Shown here in pieces: positions 1 through 5,564 of a stretch of DNA of 8,510 nucleotides. The stretch is from Nitrososphaeraceae archaeon. Its GTDB lineage: Archaea > Thermoproteota > Nitrososphaeria > Nitrososphaerales > Nitrososphaeraceae. Each line of letters starts with the position of its first letter. The first letter of the stretch is position 1. The position numbers and the translations under genes are program-made. The stretch spans positions 1 through 8,510 of the forward strand of contig JAICSL010000053.1 of NCBI GenBank assembly GCA_025936955.1, in the 5' to 3' direction. The notes beneath the pieces were generated by a model. It saw only the letters and a program-made list of their open reading frames with translations, was not told where the DNA came from and made no database searches.

Positions 1-2
1 AG

Positions 3-221
3 ATAATCGAGGAACTCACACCAGAGAGATCCTTAGAGCTGAGAAGATCCGAAGGTTCCCCAAACATTGAAGAACAACAGAAGACTATTGACTATTACAA
101 TCTGAAATTATCAGAGTGTTTCGAACAGATCAAAAATAGGAAACACTATCTATCAGAGAGAATCAATAATCTTTTGAAGATAATTCAAAATTATCTAAAT
201 CAGGACGAGAGAATACATTAA
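3..221 (+). CDS. 3' end of an unrecognised gene (C-terminal 72 residues)
   Basis: The frame is open from the left edge of the window to a TAA at 219-221, so the start lies outside. The 72 visible residues are strongly charged and helix-prone, rich in Glu, Lys, Gln, Asn and Leu, with heptad-like spacing in the last 45 residues (LKLSECFEQIKNRKHYL and onward). This suggests an alpha-helical or coiled-coil C-terminus. No membrane segment or catalytic motif is visible and I do not recognise a family. It is transcribed towards the 287-bp gene-free stretch that follows. The call of a real coding region rests on the open frame and the protein-like composition. A chance open frame is possible but unlikely. 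Confidence 0.6.
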   Translation: MIEELTPERSLELRRSEGSPNIEEQQKTIDYYNLKLSECFEQIKNRKHYLSERINNLLKIIQNYLNQDERIH

Positions 222-508
222 TCAACTTCCTCCAACATATTCTGTTTGGTGGTCTTGAGTTTAGAGATTCTAGAAGACAGTAATAATAGGTAATATATTT
301 AGTCTTACCTTAGTTTCGATATAGCACAGTTGAATAATTTAATTAACATTCTTGGTCATTATCATGCTTGTCTTTTTCAAGATCAGTAAATCGACTTTAG
401 AATTAATAACTGTATGTCAATTATTTTTTTATATTAAATATCTGATTTGTCTAGAAATAATCATTATTGAGGATATCTTTTTCCATTTTCTTATATAGTA
501 TCATATAT
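222..508. other. AT-rich intergenic stretch, nothing recognisable
   Basis: This stretch lies between the 3' ends of two convergent genes. Both strands are full of stop codons and no ORF above about 20 codons stands out. The only visible features are a 4-bp inverted repeat around a T5 run near 367-382 (CTTG, tctttttC, AAG) and a T7 run near 424-430. Either could help end transcription of the plus-strand gene. I found no tRNA-like T-loop and no convincing C/D-box pair. Confidence 0.5.
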
Positions 509-916
509 TTAGCCCGATCTTTTCAAAATCATAATATCTCCAGCTGACGTAGACTCTAGCAGTTCCAGGTTAGAGTTAACAATACCTATTGGATTCATCT
601 GATTTACTATAGAATCCTTAACGAAAATGCAAATTGATGCTGTAGATGTCATGTAAGCAATATCTCCACGCTTAAAATGCGTCCTTTGCTTTTCGGCACC
701 GATAGTTAGACCCGTATTTATATATACTATATCTTGTGCGAGCTTGTGAATCCTGTCCTGGAGTGGCAAATGTTTTATAATTGACGCGATACTCAATGGA
801 GATAGATGGCGTATCATCTCACACTGAGCGAATCCTTTGTTGGCTATTTCTAATATTATTGGCAGTCTTGAAACTGTACCATAGTTTTGATGTGATGGCA
901 TAGAATCAGATATCAT
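509..916 (-). CDS. Cyclophilin-like fold protein (TM1367/DUF369-type)
   Basis: The 135-aa protein shows the pattern of the small cyclophilin-like family typified by Thermotoga TM1367 (PF04126 type). It has a GDIAY turn at residues 84-88, a hydrophobic strand SICIF at 94-98, NPIGIV at 108-113, and a closing LELL...GD segment at 117-127. The family has a cyclophilin-like beta-barrel, but prolyl isomerase activity is not established and the biological role is unknown. No signal peptide or membrane segment is seen, so it is probably cytoplasmic. The ATG at 916 gives the longest frame. However, the TATA box at 922-930 lies only about 10 bp before it and about 25 bp before the second ATG (Met6, codon 901-899). 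Met6 is therefore the more likely leaderless start, giving 130 aa. It is divergent from rpoK and shares its promoter region. Confidence 0.72.
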   Translation of the reverse strand: MISDSMPSHQNYGTVSRLPIILEIANKGFAQCEMIRHLSPLSIASIIKHLPLQDRIHKLAQDIVYINTGLTIGAEKQRTHFKRGDIAYMTSTASICIFVKDSIVNQMNPIGIVNSNLELLESTSAGDIMILKRSG

Positions 917-921
917 CTAAA

Positions 922-930
922 GTATATAAT
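922..930. promoter_or_regulatory. Shared TATA box between the cyclophilin-like gene and rpoK
   Basis: The sequence GTATATAAT reads as a good archaeal TATA element on both strands (ATTATATAC on the minus strand). Its centre is about 25 bp from Met6 of the minus-strand gene (codon 901-899) and about 22 bp from the ATG at 948 on the plus strand. The only other good TATA-like sequence seen nearby is at 968-976 (ATTATATAT). It lies inside the 948 reading frame and could serve a start at 1053. No Shine-Dalgarno sequence precedes either ATG, which fits leaderless transcripts. Confidence 0.55.
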
Positions 931-947
931 GAAACTTTGGAGATATT

Positions 948-1505
948 ATGCAATTGTCGCAACATTTAATTATATATCTGTTATCTTTTGCAGTATTCTT
1001 GGTAGTAAAAGATTCTTCAAAGACAAAAGCTTTATCTAAAAAATCCCGTCATATGAAAGAAAAGACCGCCAAGAAGGGATCATCCAAACCTAAAAAGACT
1101 AGTGTAACAAAAACCATGAAAAAGCGGGTTGATACCGAGCAGGTCTCAGACATTGAAACGACAGAATTAGAAGTTGAAAAAAATATCAGTTCATCAGGAC
1201 GTCCAGAAGACGAAGTAGTTATTTATAATGAAATTGAAGTTGATCTAAGGGAGGTTCCTGCTCAGCACAATCAGATTCTCATTGGACCGCAAAGACTTAC
1301 TAGGTTTGAGAGAGCTAGAATTACAGGTGCTAGATCTCTGCAGCTCTCTTTGGGCGCCCCTCTTTTAATAAGCAACCCAACTGACATAAAAGACTCTATC
1401 TCCTTAGCAACTAGGGAGCTAGACCTTAAGGCTTTACCAATTTCTATCAGGCGGCTTCTACCAAATGGCTTATACCAAGACATTCCTATAGACTGGCTAA
1501 AATAG
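948..1505 (+). CDS. rpoK: DNA-directed RNA polymerase subunit K (Rpb6/omega homologue) with long N-terminal extension
   Basis: The C-terminal 73 residues (about 113-185) are a full RpoK domain: LTRFERARITGARSLQLSLGAPLLI at 117-141, the ELDLKALPISIRRLLP segment at 157-172, and the end DIPIDWL. Rpb6/RpoK is a small subunit that stabilises the polymerase clamp and assembly. The usual archaeal subunit is about 55-100 aa, but this frame is 185 aa. Residues 1-20 are hydrophobic (IIYLLSFAVFLVV), which is odd for a polymerase subunit. Residues 36-60 are Lys/Ser/Thr-rich and 61-110 acidic, so probably disordered. A start at Met36 (ATG 1053-1055) would remove the hydrophobic part and give 150 aa. The ATG at 948 is about 22 bp from the shared TATA box, so both starts remain possible. 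T-rich sequence follows the stop at 1511-1529. Confidence 0.88.
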   Translation: MQLSQHLIIYLLSFAVFLVVKDSSKTKALSKKSRHMKEKTAKKGSSKPKKTSVTKTMKKRVDTEQVSDIETTELEVEKNISSSGRPEDEVVIYNEIEVDLREVPAQHNQILIGPQRLTRFERARITGARSLQLSLGAPLLISNPTDIKDSISLATRELDLKALPISIRRLLPNGLYQDIPIDWLK

Positions 1506-1527
1506 CGTTCAAATTTTATCTATTTCT

Positions 1528-1671
1528 TCAAAGCCTGTTTAACTCTATATCCAGATGCTTCATCCAACCTGACTGAACTAGTGTTTCACTGTATTCATAG
1601 ACTAATATTTCCACTTCAACACCATGATTTGTATTTGTATATACCAGTAGTCTGGATAGGTTATGAATCAC
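1528..1671 (-). CDS. Possible 47-aa small protein, GTG start, unknown function
   Basis: This short minus-strand frame starts with GTG (1671-1669) and stops with TGA (1530-1528). It encodes 47 residues that look protein-like: an amphipathic start (VIHNLSRLLVY), a beta-like segment (GVEVEILVYEYSETLV) and a C-terminal SGWMKHLDIELNRL. It ends 22 bp from the end of rpoK, tail to tail. A TATA-like TTTAATAT at 1711-1718 would put transcription start near 1688, giving a short leader. An ATG at 1684 in another frame runs for only seven codons, so a one-base frameshift remnant of a longer gene is an alternative. I do not recognise the family. Support is composition and context only. Confidence 0.35.
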   Translation of the reverse strand: MIHNLSRLLVYTNTNHGVEVEILVYEYSETLVQSGWMKHLDIELNRL

Positions 1672-1760
1672 TGAATTTGAGCATCACTTTCTAAGAGAAT
1701 TGGAGAGTTGATATTAAAGATAATCAAAACCTAGAATAGAGATTTCTTGGAATCTATTCA

Positions 1761-1964
1761 TCATTCAATATTGAGTTTTGATAGGATTGAATACCAGGTG
1801 ATTGGAACACTGGAACATTGGTATTCAAGGAAAGCTCCAACAGTATAGGAATTTCCTCCTTTCACAAGAAAGATTCCATCTTCTTCTCTAGTACTGATGA
1901 TAAAAGGAACCGAATAATTACTGGAATTAAATATTATGATCGCTACGCAATCGGTCTTTTCCAT
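1761..1964 (-). CDS. Possible 67-aa protein overlapping the FxLYD-like gene
   Basis: The ATG at 1964 lies inside the last codons of the upstream gene, with a 38-bp overlap in another frame. The frame ends with TGA at 1763-1761. Codon use (GGA, GAA, AAT, ATC) looks like that of the neighbours. The product is rich in beta-type residues (CVAIIIFNSS, SVPFIIST, GIFLVKGGNSYTVGAFLEY) and has no clear membrane helix. It could be a small protein made by translational coupling to the upstream gene, a leftover of a frameshifted extension, or a chance frame. No TATA box is seen at the right distance, so it would depend on the upstream transcript. No family recognised. Confidence 0.35.
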   Translation of the reverse strand: MEKTDCVAIIIFNSSNYSVPFIISTREEDGIFLVKGGNSYTVGAFLEYQCSSVPITWYSILSKLNIE

Positions 1965-2712
1965 GTGTGGATCTAAGCCTAACTAAACTCATTGCTGTAA
2001 AAATAGATAATGCAGAGACCACATGTATATAATGAAATTCTGGAATGGTTAGATACTCATCCGACTCTGCTGCCAAAGAAAATGTTTTGATCTTGTACGT
2101 CTGTAACTTTTCAATAGATGCCAATCCAAAAGCACCGTTTGACTGGGACGCGATATTGAGTGGCTCTGCTTGTGTTCTTCCGATAGAAATCACTTTTCCA
2201 TCTTTATCATAAAATGTTGCTATAACAGTCGAATTTGTGGAAATTCTTGATCCAGCATTTGTCACTCTTCCATTAATGTAGTAAAAACCGGTTACTGGAT
2301 CTAATCTAGAGTTCTCAGCAACCACGAGCAATTCTTTAGGCTTTGCTGTTGTCTCAGTTGCGGTTGCAGATAGGGTAAAATTCGTGACCTGATTAACGGT
2401 TTTAGTATCAATATATAATATTTCAAATGATGATTTTTCTCCTGGATTTAGAATTGTAATTTCTGACTCTCTTTGAAATTCATTCAAAAACTTTCCTCTG
2501 GAATCGTAGAATGAAGCCTTTACTATTATATTTTTCATTGCATTATCGGATATATTTTTTATTTCACCATATACATGCATGATTTTTGTATCATCAATAA
2601 AAAAAGATCCATTTTGAAACGTAAATTGCTGTGATCTGGCAGCAGCCATGTTTCCAATTAGCAATATCGATAAAATTATGGGCACTACAATGATAAATTT
2701 GAATGAAGGCAA
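1927..2712 (-). CDS. Secreted, C-terminally anchored protein with two FxLYD-like beta domains and PEF-type tail
   Basis: The 261-aa product begins with a signal peptide (Lys5, then hydrophobic residues 7-20, likely cut after the AAA near residues 23-25). Two similar beta-sandwich units follow, at about 38-118 and 135-213. Each has a pattern of small-residue strands, 'G.I.N' or 'GRVTN', then a V/I-A-S/T-FYD-(S/K)-(R/D)-GK motif (FYDSRGK 68-74, FYDKDGK 167-173), as in FxLYD-type domains. Residues 224-226 are PEF, then a hydrophobic helix (about 229-244) and a basic tail. This resembles the thaumarchaeal PEFG-CTERM sorting signal, but without the Gly. The protein probably sits on the outer cell face; its binding role is unknown. 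The start codon is TTG (2712-2710), supported by a TATA box centred about 28 bp upstream. The nearest ATG (Met22) is inside the signal peptide. Confidence 0.7.
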   Translation of the reverse strand: MPSFKFIIVVPIILSILLIGNMAAARSQQFTFQNGSFFIDDTKIMHVYGEIKNISDNAMKNIIVKASFYDSRGKFLNEFQRESEITILNPGEKSSFEILYIDTKTVNQVTNFTLSATATETTAKPKELLVVAENSRLDPVTGFYYINGRVTNAGSRISTNSTVIATFYDKDGKVISIGRTQAEPLNIASQSNGAFGLASIEKLQTYKIKTFSLAAESDEYLTIPEFHYIHVVSALSIFTAMSLVRLRSTHGKDRLRSDHNI

Positions 2713-2736
2713 GGGGAACTAATAAAAATAAGAAAG

Positions 2737-2744
2737 TTATATAA
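2737..2744 (-). promoter_or_regulatory. TATA box of the FxLYD-like gene
   Basis: On the minus strand TTATATAA is centred at 2740.5, about 28 bp before the TTG start at 2712. This predicts a transcript beginning at or within a few bases of the start codon. No Shine-Dalgarno sequence lies between. Confidence 0.6.
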
Positions 2745-2798
2745 GTATTTAAGCTGTAACCTTTTAGTGAATAAAAGTATCCTTTTTTAAATTCTACT

Positions 2799-2825
2799 AA
2801 ATCAAGGAAGGATGCCCCTTGATTT
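2799..2825 (-). terminator. 9-bp inverted repeat downstream of the 158-aa gene
   Basis: AAATCAAGG (2799-2807) and CCTTGATTT (2817-2825) are perfect complements separated by 9 nt. They lie 18 bp after the stop of the 158-aa gene and about 55 bp before the TATA box of the next gene. A T-rich CTTTTATTC follows on the minus strand at 2769-2777. A transcript-ending or 3'-end-stabilising hairpin is the simplest reading. Because archaeal termination does not need hairpins, a protein-binding dyad is also possible. Confidence 0.4.
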
Positions 2826-2843
2826 TAGAAGGGATATTTCGGA

Positions 2844-3320
2844 TTAGCTAGTTCCCTTGAAATTATCAAAGGCATAGGTCTCATATTTTAGAGCATCAGC
2901 TAAGAGAGCATTGGATGTTTCATTTTCTTTTGGATTATTTGTGATCAAGAAGTTCCGGAAATGCATATAACTTTGCATTTCACTTTGAATAGATTTGACA
3001 CTAAATTCAACGGTTTTTTTAAATCTGTCGGGAGGATTTAAATTCTCCACTTTGCTGGCCAATTCTTGAAATTTTGGTAAATACGTATCTGTAATAGAAA
3101 CCATGGTCTTATTGTCATATTGTTTCAATTGCCATTTTGATATTTTACCTTGATAATCTTGGGTTAAATTTCTCGAATCCATAACCAGCTTCACGTAGGA
3201 TTCAGAAAATTTATCTACTTTAGCATTTTCTAACTGTAATATTATCATTATCACTATTACAACTCCTATCGCCGCTGTTCCAATATAGGTAATAAGGTTC
3301 TTCGGCAGCATTCGATTCAT
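2844..3320 (-). CDS. Membrane-anchored extracellular helical protein, unknown function
   Basis: The 158-aa product has one N-terminal membrane helix (about residues 9-30, GTAAIGVVIVIMIILQL) preceded by Arg and Lys. The rest is predicted to lie outside the cell. It consists of amphipathic helices (about 35-70, 72-93, 98-128, 134-155) separated by short turns including NPP at 95-97. There are several possible N-glycosylation sites (NLT 51, NKT 70, NET 133). No enzyme motif is seen. The shape resembles a small four-helix sensory or scaffold domain, but I do not recognise a family. ATG at 3320 gives the longest frame. A TATA box at 3326-3335 is only about 10 bp from it and about 20 bp from the second ATG (Met4, 3311), so Met4 is the better leaderless start. 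It is followed by an inverted repeat and then the FxLYD-like gene, also surface-located. Confidence 0.62.
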   Translation of the reverse strand: MNRMLPKNLITYIGTAAIGVVIVIMIILQLENAKVDKFSESYVKLVMDSRNLTQDYQGKISKWQLKQYDNKTMVSITDTYLPKFQELASKVENLNPPDRFKKTVEFSVKSIQSEMQSYMHFRNFLITNNPKENETSNALLADALKYETYAFDNFKGTS

Positions 3321-3325
3321 CTATA

Positions 3326-3335
3326 TTATATATAA
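3326..3335 (-). promoter_or_regulatory. TATA box of the 158-aa membrane protein gene
   Basis: TTATATATAA is a perfect palindrome centred at 3330.5, about 20 bp before Met4 (3311) and about 10 bp before Met1 (3320). The spacing favours Met4. The palindrome could also drive plus-strand transcription into the gene-poor stretch to the right. Confidence 0.5.
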
Positions 3336-3480
3336 CTGAAAACATCGAGATAAACTTTGCAACTTATTGAGTATGGAGTTGTTAAATATTCTGACTGAAA
3401 CTGAAACATGCCTTTTTATAAAGATCAAAGCAAGTGTTTAGAAGAGTTATCTATGTACTTTATCAGTGCTATATGAAATC

Positions 3481-3501
3481 TTTATCTTTATCTTTATCTT
3501 T
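3481..3501. repeat. TTTATC hexanucleotide tandem repeat, three units
   Basis: Three exact TTTATC units (3481-3498) are followed by a partial TTT. There is no spacer structure, so it is a simple microsatellite-like tract and not a CRISPR. On the minus strand it reads GATAAA and lies about 160 bp upstream of the membrane protein gene. Confidence 0.75.
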
Positions 3502-3673
3502 TCTATTTTTCATTCCAGTGACATCAGTTAATTTGTATGGATTGGTAGTTCGCAAAACATTGGAAATATACTATACTTTCTGATTTGCTCAGATAAGCAA
3601 AACTTTAATCAGATGACGTTTAAAGTGGATTGAAAAATCAGTGATAAATTGACAATTGCTTAAATCACCATAC

Positions 3674-3690
3674 AAGAAGAAAAATAAATT
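3674..3690 (-). terminator. T-rich transcription end after cysS
   Basis: On the minus strand AATTTATTTTTCTTCTT lies about 55-70 bp after the cysS stop and just past a 7-bp inverted repeat (3698-3704 with 3732-3738). T-rich tracts are the main signal for archaeal RNA polymerase release. Assigned by position and composition only. Confidence 0.35.
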
Positions 3691-3743
3691 AGCCTTGGTA
3701 GATTATCATCCCTGAGTGATGTTCCACTATAAATCTACTCATA

Positions 3744-5144
3744 TTATACCTTTTCCAGTCTCTTCCATGTTGTTCGATTTTTATGATCCATAAGCTCTAC
3801 TGAGTATTCTTCAATCAATCGCTTTCTTATCATGTCTGATGCATCAAATTTCTTCTCGTCTCTAAGTTTGTTGCGTGTAATAATTAAATCTTCAATGTGT
3901 TGTTTCTCAATATCTGTGGTTTCCGTAACTCTCAGTCCCAGAATATACATCATTTTAGTAAAAAATACAGAACAAATCTCGGATATTTCCCTTGTCAGTT
4001 TATCAGATGCAGCAAGACGATTTAATTCTGTGACAAATTTCATAAATTCTCTGAGTGCTAGAGGTGTGTTTAAATTGTTATCTAATGCAGATTCAAATGA
4101 TTTCATAGTTTCAGCAGATAATATTTCCATTTTTTTTAATTCCCCACCGTTCGAAATTGCACATCGTAATTCATATGCACAGGTCTCTATTTGACGCCAC
4201 TTCTGTCTAGATTCCTTTAATAATTTGTCTGTATAGTCAAGTGGTTTAGAATACTTTGTAGAGAGACAAAAAATTCGTAAAGTGTTAATTCCAAATTCTC
4301 CTATTGCTTGCTGAATACTTACGACGTTCCCAATTGATTTTGACATCTTCTCTGTGTTTGTAGTCACCATTCCAGAATGCATCCATAATTTAACAAATTG
4401 CTTTCCCGAATATGCTTCAGATTGTGCAATTTCATTTTCATGATGTGGAAATATCAGGTCTTGTCCTCCACAATGGATTTCAATGGAATTTCCAAGATAT
4501 TTCAAAGCCATTGCTGAACATTCTATATGCCAACCTGGTCTTCCTTTGCCCCATGGACTATCCCATAAAGGTTCATCGGAGTAGAACTTCCATAATGCAA
4601 AATCAAGAGGATCGTGTTTTGAAGTGTCGACCTCAACTCTCGCACCTGATTCTAATTCCTCAATTGATTTCTTCGATAACTTTCCATAGTCTATAAATGA
4701 TTTGACATGAAAGTAAATACCATTGAGTGAGATATATGCATGTTTTTTTTCGATTAGTCTTTGTATCATCTCGATGATATCTTTTATATGATCTGTTGCT
4801 CGAGGATAATTATCTGCTCTTAGTATATTCAACTGATCAGAATCCCTAAAATAATCGTTAATGTATCTCAAAGCTATATCTTTTGCTCTTAACCCTTCCT
4901 TTCCTGCTCGGTTGATTATCTTGTCATCTATATCAGTAAAATTCTGAACGAGCTGAACTTTATAGCCTTTGGAGCGAATGAATCTATTTAAGGCATCAAA
5001 GACAATTATTGTTCTGGCATGACCAATATGAGATTCATCGTAAACTGTAATACCGCATAAATAAATCCGAATTATGTTATTTGGTGCGTATATTGTCTCT
5101 AATCGTCCTGTAAGCGTATTGTGTAATTTCAAAGTCGAGACCAT
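3744..5144 (-). CDS. cysS: Cysteinyl-tRNA synthetase
   Basis: This is a complete class I synthetase of 466 aa (E. coli CysRS is 461). It charges tRNA-Cys with cysteine using ATP in the cytoplasm. The HIGH signature is HIGH at 39-42 within CGITVYDESHIGHAR, and KMSKS is at 266-270. The four zinc ligands that select cysteine are all present: Cys30, Cys209, His234 and Glu238 (in WHIECS and FPHHENE). TDIDDKII at 70-77 is the usual Rossmann-fold segment. The C-terminal part (about 300-466) carries the helical anticodon-binding DALR-like region and the closing RNKLRDEKKFDASDMIR...TTWKR typical of the family. ATG 5144 is a good start just before the first strand. It lies 42 bp after the Rieske gene, so cotranscription is likely. 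A weak AT-rich element at 5179-5192 could add a promoter. A canonical CysRS implies no need for the indirect SepRS/SepCysS route for this tRNA. Confidence 0.97.
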   Translation of the reverse strand: MVSTLKLHNTLTGRLETIYAPNNIIRIYLCGITVYDESHIGHARTIIVFDALNRFIRSKGYKVQLVQNFTDIDDKIINRAGKEGLRAKDIALRYINDYFRDSDQLNILRADNYPRATDHIKDIIEMIQRLIEKKHAYISLNGIYFHVKSFIDYGKLSKKSIEELESGARVEVDTSKHDPLDFALWKFYSDEPLWDSPWGKGRPGWHIECSAMALKYLGNSIEIHCGGQDLIFPHHENEIAQSEAYSGKQFVKLWMHSGMVTTNTEKMSKSIGNVVSIQQAIGEFGINTLRIFCLSTKYSKPLDYTDKLLKESRQKWRQIETCAYELRCAISNGGELKKMEILSAETMKSFESALDNNLNTPLALREFMKFVTELNRLAASDKLTREISEICSVFFTKMMYILGLRVTETTDIEKQHIEDLIITRNKLRDEKKFDASDMIRKRLIEEYSVELMDHKNRTTWKRLEKV

Positions 5145-5186
5145 ATTTTATTAGAAAAGACGCAAATTTGTGTGAAGGTTTAAATT

Positions 5187-5492
5187 TTAAACATCAAGAT
5201 ATATGTCATTTCCCTTAATATCCACTTTGTATGTTAAGAGTTTAACGCCTGCAAGATAATCTAGTAGTTCCCCGGTACTGATATTATAATGCCATGAATG
5301 TAAAGGACACTCGACAACCTCACCATCTATTTTACCAGGAGCCAATGAACCATCTTGATGACGACAGAGAGCGTCTGTAGCATAATACTTTCCGTTAGCG
5401 TGGAATAAAGCTATTCTAGTATTGTTGACTATTATTTCTTTACCACTTTTTTCATTAATTTCGCCTATATGGGCTACTTTTACCCATGTCAT
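5187..5492 (-). CDS. Small Rieske [2Fe-2S] ferredoxin
   Basis: The 101-aa protein is a single Rieske domain with both cluster motifs: Cys43-Arg-His45 (CRHQDGSLAPG) and Cys62-Pro-Leu-His65 (CPLHSWHYNISTGE). Two Cys and two His bind the [2Fe-2S] cluster. No signal peptide or membrane helix is seen, so it is a soluble cytoplasmic electron carrier like those of ring-hydroxylating dioxygenases or the NirD-type small subunit of nitrite reductase. The redox partner cannot be told, as no oxygenase or reductase is in the window. The disulfide-forming cysteines of bc1-type Rieske proteins (a second Cys after each motif) are absent, which fits the low-potential ferredoxin class. The start at ATG 5492 begins the first beta strand. 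A TATA box lies 36 bp upstream, giving a short leader. cysS follows 42 bp later. Confidence 0.93.
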   Translation of the reverse strand: MTWVKVAHIGEINEKSGKEIIVNNTRIALFHANGKYYATDALCRHQDGSLAPGKIDGEVVECPLHSWHYNISTGELLDYLAGVKLLTYKVDIKGNDIYLDV

Positions 5493-5523
5493 TTTTAGTT
5501 CTTATAGCTTTCTCTAATCGGCG

Positions 5524-5532
5524 CTATAAATA
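5524..5532 (-). promoter_or_regulatory. TATA box of the Rieske ferredoxin gene
   Basis: On the minus strand TATTTATAG is centred near 5528, about 36 bp before ATG 5492. Start of transcription is expected near 5501, leaving a leader of about 10 nt. No Shine-Dalgarno sequence is seen in it. Confidence 0.45.
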
Positions 5533-5564
5533 CTATCAAATAACGGAGACGAAAAGACTTCATG

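Larger units (their letters stand above)
3321..3743. other. 423-bp gene-poor stretch with nested inverted repeats
   Basis: No ORF above about 25 codons is convincing here. Contents seen: the TATA box of the minus-strand gene at the left edge, a 22-codon plus-strand frame at 3408-3476, three TTTATC units at 3481-3498, and nested inverted repeats at 3580-3612 (CTGATT/AATCAG enclosing TTTGCT/AGCAAA). There is also a 7-bp inverted repeat at 3698-3738. A T-rich stretch on the minus strand lies just past the end of cysS. The density of dyads would allow a small RNA, but I see no box motifs that place it in a known class. Confidence 0.45.

Noticed and set aside
948..1007. Membrane segment at the start of rpoK taken as evidence for a membrane protein fusion
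   Set aside because: The rest of the frame is a clear polymerase subunit, and a downstream ATG explains the protein without this part.
1271..1483. 70-aa minus-strand ORF inside rpoK
   Set aside because: Opposite strand of the conserved RpoK core; explained by codon bias of the real gene.
3481..3501. TTTATC repeat as a CRISPR remnant
   Set aside because: Units are 6 bp and directly adjacent with no spacers; no cas genes in the window.
3546..3556. tRNA T-loop-like GGTAGTTCGC
   Set aside because: No matching acceptor, D or anticodon stems nearby, and the T-stem does not pair.
3698..3738. C/D-box sRNA candidate (CTGA at 3712-3715 next to GTGATG at 3716-3721)
   Set aside because: An internal D'/C'-like pair is present, but no outer C box (RTGATGA) or D box (CTGA) sits at the right spacing on either strand.
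3832..4194. 120-aa plus-strand ORF inside cysS
   Set aside because: It is antisense to the conserved C-terminal half of cysteinyl-tRNA synthetase; its composition (Ser, Ile, Phe rich) is that of a reverse-frame shadow.
4412..4696. 94-aa plus-strand ORF inside cysS
   Set aside because: Antisense to the catalytic region with the zinc ligands and shows no family features.
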